A DNA stretch of 37,606 bases. Origin: an uncultured Paraprevotella sp. (GTDB lineage: Bacteria; Bacteroidota; Bacteroidia; Bacteroidales; Bacteroidaceae). The stretch covers positions 1 to 37,606 of the forward strand of contig CAAGLP010000098.1 in the NCBI GenBank assembly GCA_900770805.1. Direction: 5' to 3'. The position numbers and the translations under genes are program-made. Below are positions 15,623 to 22,034 of the stretch, one piece after another. The notes below the pieces were generated by a model, which worked only from the letters and a program-made list of their open reading frames with translations, ran no database searches and was not told the origin of the DNA. The first letter of the stretch is position 1. Each line of letters opens with the position of its first letter.

Positions 15623-16231
15623 TTAGCGTGTCTTACGCATTATGATTCGGTACAGATTGCAACCTAGGAAGTTGCCTGAGGCTATTGCCAACCAGAAGGC
15701 AAGTACCTGTGGCAAGTGGGCAAGGGTGAAGTCCACCGGTACGCACAAATAGAAAAAAGAATCTGCCACACAATGGGGGAAACCGCAATTGATGAAAACG
15801 GGTATGCCGAAAAGCATGGGCAGGTTCTTGCCTTCTCGTGCAAAGGTAACAATGGTTGTCATTATGAAACCGCATCCTATTGCTAAAATACCGCCTTTTA
15901 TCGGTCCCAATTCCAAACGGGCTTCCATAATAGCTTGTGCTGTTTCCTGAAGTGGCATGGGGGAACAACGCAAGATCAGCGACATGGCTCCGCAACCAAG
16001 TATGTTGCCGAATAGTATCAGCAATACCTGAGAGAATTCTCCTTTCTTGAAGAAACCGGCAGTGCCAGTGTATAGTTTGAGACTATATCCCACTACGGCC
16101 AAAAGTCCGAAAGAGAAGAGTGTAGCTCCTATGATGTTTTTCTCTGCCAGGTAGCCAAAGCCGGCAATGCCAATGCAGAGGCCTGCGATGAAGGCAGAGC
16201 GAAGAATAAACCAGATGTCTTTTGCGGTCAT
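15623..16231 (-). CDS. Short formate/nitrite transporter (FNT)-like membrane protein
   Basis: The start at 16231 (202 residues, MTAKDIWFILRSAF) is chosen because the first hydrophobic helix begins there; upstream in-frame codons are not membrane-like and overlap the promoter at 16274. About six hydrophobic segments are visible. FNT-like features: LLILFGNILGCG and IASGNFLGC repeat-like glycine motifs, and GFPHCVADSFFYLC, resembling the GFEHSVANM pore segment with its conserved His. Known FNT channels are pentamers that pass formate, nitrite or hydrosulfide and usually have 260-290 residues, so this is short, mainly at the termini. The transported ion is unknown. It is followed 14 bp later by nudC. 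Confidence 0.7.
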   Translation of the reverse strand: MTAKDIWFILRSAFIAGLCIGIAGFGYLAEKNIIGATLFSFGLLAVVGYSLKLYTGTAGFFKKGEFSQVLLILFGNILGCGAMSLILRCSPMPLQETAQAIMEARLELGPIKGGILAIGCGFIMTTIVTFAREGKNLPMLFGIPVFINCGFPHCVADSFFYLCVPVDFTLAHLPQVLAFWLAIASGNFLGCNLYRIIMRKTR

Positions 16232-16273
16232 GTGTATATTCTTTATTATATATAAGATGTGTGAAATCGTGTG

Positions 16274-16281
16274 CAAAGATA
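16274..16281 (-). promoter_or_regulatory. -7 element (TATCTTTG) for FNT-like gene and nudC
   Basis: The minus strand reads TATCTTTG, a full match to TAnnTTTG, 42 bp before the chosen FNT-like start. It supports the start at 16231, because a longer reading frame would begin upstream of the promoter. Confidence 0.6.
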
Positions 16282-16401
16282 CGGAAAAGTGAGCGTAATG
16301 GCAAAGTATGCATGTGATTATTTGGTAAAATCCCCCATAGGAATAGAGAAACTCCCCATCCGCTTTATGAGAAATCCATATGGAATCTTTGATAAGTGCC
16401 G

Positions 16402-16409
16402 TATCTTTG
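16402..16409 (+). promoter_or_regulatory. -7 element (TATCTTTG) for secreted basic protein gene
   Basis: TATCTTTG on the plus strand lies 46 bp before the start at 16456. With the minus-strand element at 16274-16281 it makes a divergent promoter region of about 130 bp. A second CTTTG occurs at 16387-16391, too close to be a -33 box. Confidence 0.55.
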
Positions 16410-16455
16410 CAGTGTGACAAGAAAGAAATGTACAACTTTAAACAAACGAAAGACT

Positions 16456-16980
16456 ATGAAAAAGTTTATGATGATTTCTGCAATGCTGATGGCAATGTCA
16501 ATGACATGTAACAGTGTAAGTGCTCAGTCTCAAGGACGTGGACATGCAAAAAATCGTGTGGAACGTCGTGAGCCTCGAAAGGAAACCAATCGAAATGCAA
16601 TTCATAATCGCCCCGGCAATAACTCTCGTCCGGATCGTGTGGCTCACGCTCCCAAACAAAGAGACAGACACGACCCTCGCGTTGTTCCAGCTAAGGCCCG
16701 CTTAGTGAGATGCGAGCCTCCACGAATCAGTCGCGGATGTTATGTGCCCGGGTGGGAAGGCCGTGTTCGTTATCATCACGATGGTCGCTGGGGATACTGT
16801 GTAAATGGTGTCTGGAGATATTACGACTGTTATTATGATCCATACGAGTTCTTCTGCGAACCAGTCCCTGTACATCATGCCCATACCGTATATACCAGCC
16901 ATGCCTCTGCCGGGGAGGTGGCGGCTGGTGTGGTGGCAGGCACCATATTGGGATGTATAATAGGTTCCCTCGCAAATTGA
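16456..16980 (+). CDS. Hypothetical secreted basic protein with glycine-zipper tail
   Basis: Not recognised as a named family. The start at 16456 gives 174 residues with a signal peptide (MKKFMMISAMLMAMSMTCNSVSA, cleaved before Q). Residues about 26-90 are strongly basic and low in complexity, rich in Arg, His, Asn and Pro. Residues about 95-135 are aromatic and Cys-containing (GCYVPGWEGRVRYHHDGRWG, then WRYYDCYYDPYEFFC), with about four cysteines that could form disulfides in the periplasm. The last 25 residues (AGEVAAGVVAGTILGCIIGS) form a Gly/Ala-rich hydrophobic helix like a glycine zipper, able to insert into or associate with a membrane. It has its own promoter and does not overlap any neighbour. 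A periplasmic or envelope stress role is only a guess. Confidence 0.75.
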   Translation: MKKFMMISAMLMAMSMTCNSVSAQSQGRGHAKNRVERREPRKETNRNAIHNRPGNNSRPDRVAHAPKQRDRHDPRVVPAKARLVRCEPPRISRGCYVPGWEGRVRYHHDGRWGYCVNGVWRYYDCYYDPYEFFCEPVPVHHAHTVYTSHASAGEVAAGVVAGTILGCIIGSLAN

Positions 16981-17059
16981 TAAGAGTTATATTTCCTTAA
17001 AACCTTGCGCAGAATTCAAAAAGAGCGCAGAAAACCTATGCCTTTACCGTAATTTATTG

Positions 17060-17067
17060 TATATTTG
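17060..17067 (+). promoter_or_regulatory. -7 element (TATATTTG) for mannose-1-phosphate guanylyltransferase
   Basis: TATATTTG matches TAnnTTTG and lies 33 bp before the start at 17101. An AGGAGG sequence at 17084-17089, 11 bp before the ATG, could serve as the ribosome-binding site. Confidence 0.55.
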
Positions 17068-17100
17068 TCGTACCGACAGGCATAGGAGGATTGTCGGAGA

Positions 17101-18177
17101 ATGAAAAACACGATTATGAGTAGCATGAATTATTGCCTGATTCTGGCCGGTGGCATAGGCCAGAGACTATGGCCCGTAAGCCGTAGTACCAAACCCAAGC
17201 AGTTCTTGGATTTGTCTGGAACAGGACGTACGATGCTTCAGCAGACTTACGACCGCGTATCGCGTTTTATAGATACCGACAATATATATATAAGTACTAA
17301 TGTGCAGTATCTCCCTTTAGTCTACGAACAGTTGCCTCAGGTGGATGATATGCATATATTGGAAGAGCCCCTCAGACGTGGTACTATGGCTTCTGTAGCA
17401 TGGGGAATGGCTATGATTACCAAGCGTGAGCCTAAGGCAAGAGTGTTGGTTACACCGTCTGACCAGATTATCCTTAACGAGGATGACTATGTCCGTGACA
17501 TGCTGGAAGGTTTGGAGTTCGTCGCCGAACAGGGTAGTATGCTGGTGATGGGTGTTAAGGCTACTCGTCCTGAAACGGGGTATGGTTACATACAAAAGGG
17601 CAATGAAACAAATGAAAAAGGTATCAGCAGGGTGAAGACTTTCTCGGAGAAGCCAGCCCGCGAGTTTGCCGAAATGTTTGTCCGTGATGGCGACTTCCTT
17701 TGGAATACGGGTTTGCAGGTCTTTCGTGCCGATGTTTTCTTGGATACGGTGTGTCGTATGGTGCCGGAGTATCAGATAGGTATTCCACGTATGATGTCGG
17801 ATGCCGAGAGCGATGATGCCAGATTGGTACCTGAAGTGTTCCAGATGCTGCCCAATCTCAGTTTGGCGGTAGGTATACTTGAGCGTGCCGAGAATGTGTG
17901 TGTGAAGGAATGTTCTTTTGGCTGGGCAGATATGGGAACGTGGACTTCCATTCATGATGATTTGCCATCAGATGCCAATGGAAATGTGCTGATGAATACC
18001 AAGGCCTATTTGTATGAATGCAGTGACAATGTTATACGTATGCCCAATGGTAAGACCGTAGTGATAAAGGGTCTGCATGACTATGTAGTGGTTGAGGAAG
18101 GGGACATACTGATGATATGTCCGCGCGAGGATGTGGCCACGATGCGTCGCATGCACACGGATACCAAGTTCACTTAA
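17101..18177 (+). CDS. manC: Mannose-1-phosphate guanylyltransferase
   Basis: Makes GDP-mannose from mannose-1-phosphate and GTP, feeding fucose, mannose and capsule or glycoprotein glycan synthesis. A 358-residue cytoplasmic nucleotidyltransferase. Visible motifs: LAGGIGQRLWPVS with KPKQFL (nucleotide-binding loop), TPSDQII, the FSEKP substrate motif, FLWNTG, and FGWADMGTW near the end of the catalytic domain. A short left-handed beta-helix-like end follows. It lacks the C-terminal phosphomannose isomerase domain of bifunctional enzymes (about 470 residues). Met codons at 17116 and 17125 are alternative starts; 17101 is preferred because of AGGAGG and GGAG sequences just upstream. It stands alone, between its own promoter and a very strong terminator. 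Confidence 0.93.
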   Translation: MKNTIMSSMNYCLILAGGIGQRLWPVSRSTKPKQFLDLSGTGRTMLQQTYDRVSRFIDTDNIYISTNVQYLPLVYEQLPQVDDMHILEEPLRRGTMASVAWGMAMITKREPKARVLVTPSDQIILNEDDYVRDMLEGLEFVAEQGSMLVMGVKATRPETGYGYIQKGNETNEKGISRVKTFSEKPAREFAEMFVRDGDFLWNTGLQVFRADVFLDTVCRMVPEYQIGIPRMMSDAESDDARLVPEVFQMLPNLSLAVGILERAENVCVKECSFGWADMGTWTSIHDDLPSDANGNVLMNTKAYLYECSDNVIRMPNGKTVVIKGLHDYVVVEEGDILMICPREDVATMRRMHTDTKFT

Positions 18178-18179
18178 GG

Positions 18180-18223
18180 CACAAGGCCGCGCCAGGGAAA
18201 ATCCTGGCGCGGCCTTGTGTTTT
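18180..18223 (+). terminator. Intrinsic terminator of the guanylyltransferase gene
   Basis: A perfect 17-bp GC-rich stem (arms containing ACAAGGCCGCGCCAGG) closes loop GAAAAT and is followed by TTTT. It begins right after the stop codon. It also lies 17 bp beyond the end of the convergent HIT gene and may stop transcription from both sides. Confidence 0.9.
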
Positions 18224-18239
18224 ATGTCTGCATCTTGTG

Positions 18240-18629
18240 TTAGAACTGTGCACGGATGCTCTCGGCAATCGCATTGAACTCCTCTGGGGTGAGTTCGAGA
18301 TGAGGATTTGTGAACCTCATGTCTGCCTCGCTCTGCATGGGTACAAGATGTATGTGTGCATGGGGAACTTCCAGGCCGAGAACGCACTGGCCCACCTTTA
18401 CGCAAGGGATAGCCTTGCGGATGGCTATAGCCACTTTCTTGGCGAATACCTGCAGACCGGCAATCTCCTCGTCGCTCAGGTCAAAGATATAGTCCACCTC
18501 GTGTTTGGGGATGACCAGCGTGTGGCCCTTTTGCAGAGGGTTGATGTCCAGGAAAGCGAAGTAGTTCTCGTCTTCGGCAATCTTATAGCAGGGTATCTCT
18601 CCTGCTACTATGCGTGAAAAGATACTCAT
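18240..18629 (-). CDS. HIT-family nucleotide hydrolase
   Basis: A 129-residue histidine-triad protein, the size of Hint-type nucleoside phosphoramidases. It opens SIFSRIVAGEIPCYKIAED, the conserved Hint N-terminus with the IPCYKI segment, followed by LDINPLQKGHTLVIP. The triad is PHAHIHLVP (H-x-H-x-H), in which the middle histidine acts as nucleophile. Family members split AMP-lysine or similar phosphoramidates; the cellular substrate here is unknown. The gene starts 2 bp after the greA stop, a close arrangement that I recall from other Bacteroidota genomes, and is probably co-transcribed with greA. Confidence 0.92.
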   Translation of the reverse strand: MSIFSRIVAGEIPCYKIAEDENYFAFLDINPLQKGHTLVIPKHEVDYIFDLSDEEIAGLQVFAKKVAIAIRKAIPCVKVGQCVLGLEVPHAHIHLVPMQSEADMRFTNPHLELTPEEFNAIAESIRAQF

Positions 18630-18631
18630 AA

Positions 18632-19102
18632 TCAGATGTCGTAACTAATGCTGGTTATTTCCAGCTGTATCTCACCTTGGGGTACGCGGATGGTTGCTGT
18701 GTCGCCAACCTTCTTGCCGAGCAAGCCCTGTGCGATGGGAGTTTCTACGCTGATTTTGCCGGCGCGATGATCAGCTTCGGTGGCACTGACGATGGTGTAC
18801 TTCATCTCCATGCCGTTTTTGGTATTCTTCAAACCCACGGTAGCCATAATCTGTACGGAACTGGTGTCCATGTGACGTGTGTCTATAATCTTGGCGTCCA
18901 ATATGGTTTGCTTCAGCAGTGCTATCTGGGTTTCCAGTTTGCTCTGCCATTCCTTTGCTGCATCGTATTCCGCGTTCTCGCTGAGGTCGCCCTTGTCGCG
19001 TGCCTCGGCTATTGCTGCACTGGCGGCGGGACGGTCCACGCTCTCCATGTGCTTGAGCTTTGCCACGAGATCGTCGTAGCCTTTTTGTGACATGTATGCC
19101 AT
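18632..19102 (-). CDS. greA: Transcription elongation factor GreA
   Basis: Rescues backtracked RNA polymerase by stimulating RNA cleavage in the secondary channel. The start at 19102 (156 residues, MAYMSQKGYDDL) matches the usual GreA N-terminus; an in-frame upstream Met at 19150 would add 16 Asn-rich residues not typical of the family. Residues about 1-75 form the antiparallel coiled coil with the acidic tip GDLSENAEYDAAKE, whose Asp/Glu hold the catalytic magnesium. Residues about 80-156 form the FKBP-like domain (LGKKVGDTATIRVPQGEIQL). It is divergent from pnp and leads the greA-HIT operon. Confidence 0.95.
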   Translation of the reverse strand: MAYMSQKGYDDLVAKLKHMESVDRPAASAAIAEARDKGDLSENAEYDAAKEWQSKLETQIALLKQTILDAKIIDTRHMDTSSVQIMATVGLKNTKNGMEMKYTIVSATEADHRAGKISVETPIAQGLLGKKVGDTATIRVPQGEIQLEITSISYDI

Positions 19103-19249
19103 GTTGTTGTATTTGTTTGTTTGGTTATTATTTACTTTAATTAGTCCCAATGAAGTGGTGCTTCCTTTTTGAAGACTGCAAAATAAAAGAATTCCAACCT
19201 TTCGGTCAGAACCCTTAATCTGTGTCGGTTTGTCTTCTCAATTGCGATG

Positions 19250-19257
19250 CAAAGGTA
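19250..19257 (-). promoter_or_regulatory. -7 element (TACCTTTG) for greA-HIT
   Basis: The minus strand reads TACCTTTG, matching TAnnTTTG, about 148 bp before the greA start. A near match (TATTTTG) lies closer to the gene, near 19180, and could be a second promoter. Confidence 0.45.
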
Positions 19258-19363
19258 TAACATTATAGTGAATAAACAATCATTATGCACGTAAATTGTT
19301 CACTTTTGACTTTTTTTAAGGAATTGTTCTATATTATATAATAAGGTATATGGTTCTTTTTTG

Positions 19364-19371
19364 TATCTTTG
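19364..19371 (+). promoter_or_regulatory. -7 element (TATCTTTG) for pnp
   Basis: TATCTTTG on the plus strand lies 43 bp before the chosen pnp start at 19415. Its position supports that start over the in-frame upstream codons at 19361 and 19373, which fall in or next to the promoter. Confidence 0.6.
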
Positions 19372-19414
19372 CATGAAGATAGACGTTTTTTATACACACA
19401 ATCGAAACAAGAAG

Positions 19415-21709
19415 ATGAATGTAATTACAAAGACTGTCTCTTTGCCTGATGGACGTACCATTAGCATCGAGACTGGAAAGTTGGCCAAACAAGCCGATGG
19501 TGCCGTGATGTTGCGTATGAACAACACCGTGCTCCTGGCCACTGTTTGCGGTGCCAAGGATGCTGTTCCTGGCACAGATTTTATGCCTTTGCAGGTAGAG
19601 TACCGTGAGAAGTACAGTGCAGCCGGCCGTTTCCCCGGTGGTTTCACAAAGCGTGAGGGTAAGGCAAATGACGACGAGATTTTGACTTGTCGTTTGGTAG
19701 ACCGTGCTCTGCGTCCTCTGTTCCCCAGCGATTACCATGCCGAGGTTTATGTTAATGTGATTCTCTACTCTGCTGATGGCGTGGATATGCCCGATGCTTT
19801 GGCCGGTTTTGCTGCCAGTGCCGCATTGTGTTGCAGCGACATTCCCTTTGAGGGTCCCATCAGTGAGGTGCGTGTAGCCCGTATAAACGGCGAATATGTC
19901 ATCAACCCCACCTTTGCTCAGTTGGAGAAGGCCGACATGGATCTCATGGTAGGTGCTACCGAGGAGAATATCATGATGGTTGAGGGTGAGATGAAGGAGG
20001 TGAGCGAGCAGGATCTGCTCGGCGCACTGAAGGCTGCTCACGAGGCTATCAAGCCCATGTGTCAGTTGCAGAAGGAACTGGCCAAGGAGCTCGGTACCGA
20101 CGTTAAGCGTGAGTATTGTCACGAGGTTAACGACGAGGATTTGCGCGAGCAGGTTAAGGCCGAGTGCTATCAGCCCGCTTACGACGTTACAAAGCAGGCG
20201 TTGGAGAAGCACGCACGTGCTGAGGCTTTCGAGAAGATTCGCGAGGACTTCAAGTTGGAGTATGCTGCTGCTCATACCGAGTTGACTGACGATGAGCTGG
20301 CTGAGAAGAACGCTCTGATAGACCGTTACTACCACGATGTAGAGAAGGACGCAATGCGTCGTTGTATCCTGGATGAAGGTATCCGTCTGGATGGTCGTAA
20401 GACCACAGATATCCGCCCCATTTGGTGCGAGGTTGATGCTCTGCCCATGCCTCATGGTAGCGCAATCTTTACCCGTGGCGAGACTCAGTCTTTGAGTACA
20501 ACTACTCTGGGTACAAAGCTTGATGAGAAGATGGTGGACAATGTATTGGATAAGAGCTACATGCGTTTCCTCTTGCACTACAACTTCCCTCCCTTCTCTA
20601 CAGGTGAGGCCAAGGCACAGCGTGGTGTTGGCCGTCGTGAAATCGGTCATGGTCATTTGGCATGGCGCGGTTTGAAGGGTCAGATTCCTGCAGATTATCC
20701 CTATACTGTTCGTGTTGTAAGTGACATACTCGAGAGTAATGGTTCAAGCTCTATGGCTACCGTATGTGCCGGATGTCTGTCTTTGATGGATGCCGGTGTG
20801 CCCATCAAGGCTCCCGTTAGCGGTATTGCTATGGGTCTGATTAAGAACCCTGGTGAGGATAAGTACGCAGTGCTGTCTGACATCCTTGGTGATGAGGATC
20901 ACTTGGGCGATATGGACTTCAAGACAACAGGTACTCCCAATGGTCTTACCGCAACACAGATGGATATCAAGTGCGACGGTCTCTCATATGAGATTCTGGA
21001 GCAGGCTTTGATGCAGGCTAAGGCTGGTCGTGAGCATATCTTGGGTGAGATGATGAAGACATTGTCTGAACCTCGTGCCGAGTTGAAGCCCCACGTGCCA
21101 CGCATCGAGCAGATTATTATTCCTAAGGAGTTTATTGGTGCTGTTATCGGTCCTGGTGGCAAGATAATTCAGGGCATGCAGGAGGAGACCGGTGCTGTTA
21201 TTACCATTGACGAGGAAGATGGTGTAGGCAAGGTGCAAGTATCTGGTTCCAGCAAGGCTGTTATTGATGCTGCCATGAGTAAGATTAAGGCTATCGTAGC
21301 AGTTCCTGAGATTGGTGAGGTTTACGAGGGTACCGTTCGTTCGGTAATGCCTTATGGCTGCTTCGTAGAGTTCATGCCTGGTAAGGATGGTTTGCTTCAC
21401 ATCAGTGAGATTGACTGGAAGCGTTTGGAGACAGTGGAAGAAGCTGGTATCAAGGAGGGTGACAAGTTGCAGGTGAAACTCCTGGAGATTGATCCCAAGA
21501 CTGGTAAGTTTAAGCTTTCACGCCGTGTTCTCATCGAGAAGCCCGAGGGTTATGTTGAGCGCGAGCGTCGTCCCCGTCCCGAGCGCCCCGAACGTCCTAT
21601 GCGTGGCGACCGCCCCATGCGTGGTGAAAGAGGTGAACGTGGCGAGCGTCGTCCCCGTCCCAACTTCGGAAATCACGAGAACGCTGAGAACAACGAAGGC
21701 GCAGAGTAA
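19415..21709 (+). CDS. pnp: Polyribonucleotide nucleotidyltransferase (PNPase)
   Basis: Phosphorolytic 3'-5' exoribonuclease of mRNA decay. The start at 19415 (764 residues, MNVITKTVSLPDGRTISIET) aligns with the conserved N-terminus. Domain order: first RNase PH-like core (about 5-145, GRFPGGFTKREGKANDDE), helical domain (about 240-320), second catalytic core (about 330-560, FPPFSTGEA, RREIGHG, MDFKTTGT), KH domain with GxxG loop (IGPGGK, about 575-580) and S1 domain (about 633-705, YGCFVEFMPGKDGLLHISE). The last 60 residues are a low-complexity Arg/Pro/Gly tail with MRGDRPMRGERGERGE repeats, likely to add RNA binding. It is monocistronic, with its own promoter and a strong terminator. Confidence 0.97.
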   Translation: MNVITKTVSLPDGRTISIETGKLAKQADGAVMLRMNNTVLLATVCGAKDAVPGTDFMPLQVEYREKYSAAGRFPGGFTKREGKANDDEILTCRLVDRALRPLFPSDYHAEVYVNVILYSADGVDMPDALAGFAASAALCCSDIPFEGPISEVRVARINGEYVINPTFAQLEKADMDLMVGATEENIMMVEGEMKEVSEQDLLGALKAAHEAIKPMCQLQKELAKELGTDVKREYCHEVNDEDLREQVKAECYQPAYDVTKQALEKHARAEAFEKIREDFKLEYAAAHTELTDDELAEKNALIDRYYHDVEKDAMRRCILDEGIRLDGRKTTDIRPIWCEVDALPMPHGSAIFTRGETQSLSTTTLGTKLDEKMVDNVLDKSYMRFLLHYNFPPFSTGEAKAQRGVGRREIGHGHLAWRGLKGQIPADYPYTVRVVSDILESNGSSSMATVCAGCLSLMDAGVPIKAPVSGIAMGLIKNPGEDKYAVLSDILGDEDHLGDMDFKTTGTPNGLTATQMDIKCDGLSYEILEQALMQAKAGREHILGEMMKTLSEPRAELKPHVPRIEQIIIPKEFIGAVIGPGGKIIQGMQEETGAVITIDEEDGVGKVQVSGSSKAVIDAAMSKIKAIVAVPEIGEVYEGTVRSVMPYGCFVEFMPGKDGLLHISEIDWKRLETVEEAGIKEGDKLQVKLLEIDPKTGKFKLSRRVLIEKPEGYVERERRPRPERPERPMRGDRPMRGERGERGERRPRPNFGNHENAENNEGAE

Positions 21710-21761
21710 TTAGCTACTTTCCTGATCTTTTAATCTTACAAGTACAGGAATATAATATGAA

Positions 21762-21798
21762 CTTGGGTTGGCATATAAAGCCGGCCCAAGTTTTTTTT
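21762..21798 (+). terminator. Intrinsic terminator of pnp
   Basis: An 11-bp stem (CTTGGGTTGGC with GCCGGCCCAAG, two G-U pairs) closes a 7-base loop ATATAAA and is followed by eight T. It lies 52 bp after the pnp stop. It forms the left border of the 23-bp tandem array. Confidence 0.92.
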
Positions 21799-21821
21799 AC
21801 GCCCTCATGAAGGGTGTGCTT

Positions 21822-21936
21822 TTGCATCCCCGGAGAACGCACTTTTGTTGTCCTGGAGGACGCGTCCTTGTTCTCATTGAGGACACGCCCTTGTTGTCCT
21901 GGAGAACAAAGCCTTGTTGTCGGGGAACTTATTTTG
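21822..21936. repeat. Five tandem degenerate 23-bp units with internal dyad
   Basis: Unit starts are 21822, 21845, 21868, 21891 and 21914, exactly 23 bp apart. Each begins TTG and carries a purine-rich right half (GGAGAAC-like). The most regular unit reads TTGTTGTCCTGGAGAACAA, an imperfect palindrome with TTGTT/AACAA outer arms and TCC/GGA inner arms. Units 2, 4 and 5 share TTGTTGTC; units 1, 2 and 4 share GGAGRAC (unit 3 has GAGGAC). It fills the middle of the 325-bp gap between the convergent pnp and gyrB genes and lies between their two terminators, so it is probably little transcribed. No open frame of note crosses it. Function is unknown: protein-binding array, nucleoid or topology site, or decaying repeat. 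Confidence 0.8.
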
Positions 21937-21955
21937 ACCTTTTAGATACTATGAT

Positions 21956-22003
21956 AAAAGGAGCGAGGCAGATAGATGCATGTGCGTTCTATCTGCCTCG
22001 CTC
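21956..22003 (-). terminator. Intrinsic terminator of gyrB
   Basis: A perfect 16-bp stem (GAGCGAGGCAGATAGA, 21961-21976, with 21988-22003) closes an 11-base loop. On the minus strand it is followed by CTTTTATC. It begins 31 bp after the gyrB stop and forms the right border of the 23-bp array. Confidence 0.88.
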
Positions 22004-22034
22004 TTGTATTGTCTTTGTTGTTGTAAATGTCGCT

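Larger units (their letters stand above)
19103..19414. other. Divergent greA/pnp intergenic region
   Basis: No gene is seen in these 312 bp. The region holds a minus-strand promoter element at 19250-19257, which would leave a greA leader of about 140 bases, and a plus-strand element at 19364-19371 close to pnp. The sequence between is AT-rich (for example ATATTATATAATAAG near 19331). The long greA leader shows no hairpin that I can support. A PNPase-binding leader for autoregulation, as known in E. coli pnp, is not evident. Confidence 0.5.

Noticed and set aside
16990..17040. Possible terminator after the hypothetical secreted protein (TGCGC...GCGCA)
   Set aside because: The stem is only 5 bp with a 14-base loop and no T-run follows, so it is too weak to list.
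18117..18617. Plus-strand open frame opposite the HIT gene
   Set aside because: The HIT protein on the minus strand has its full motif set, and the frame runs through the guanylyltransferase terminator.
19334..20656. Open frame of about 440 codons on the minus strand across pnp
   Set aside because: pnp is complete and conserved on the other strand. The shadow product is Leu/Thr/His-rich with no motif.
21822..21936. CRISPR array as an explanation of the 23-bp units
   Set aside because: There are no constant repeats separated by unique spacers; the whole 23-bp unit varies, and no cas gene is nearby.
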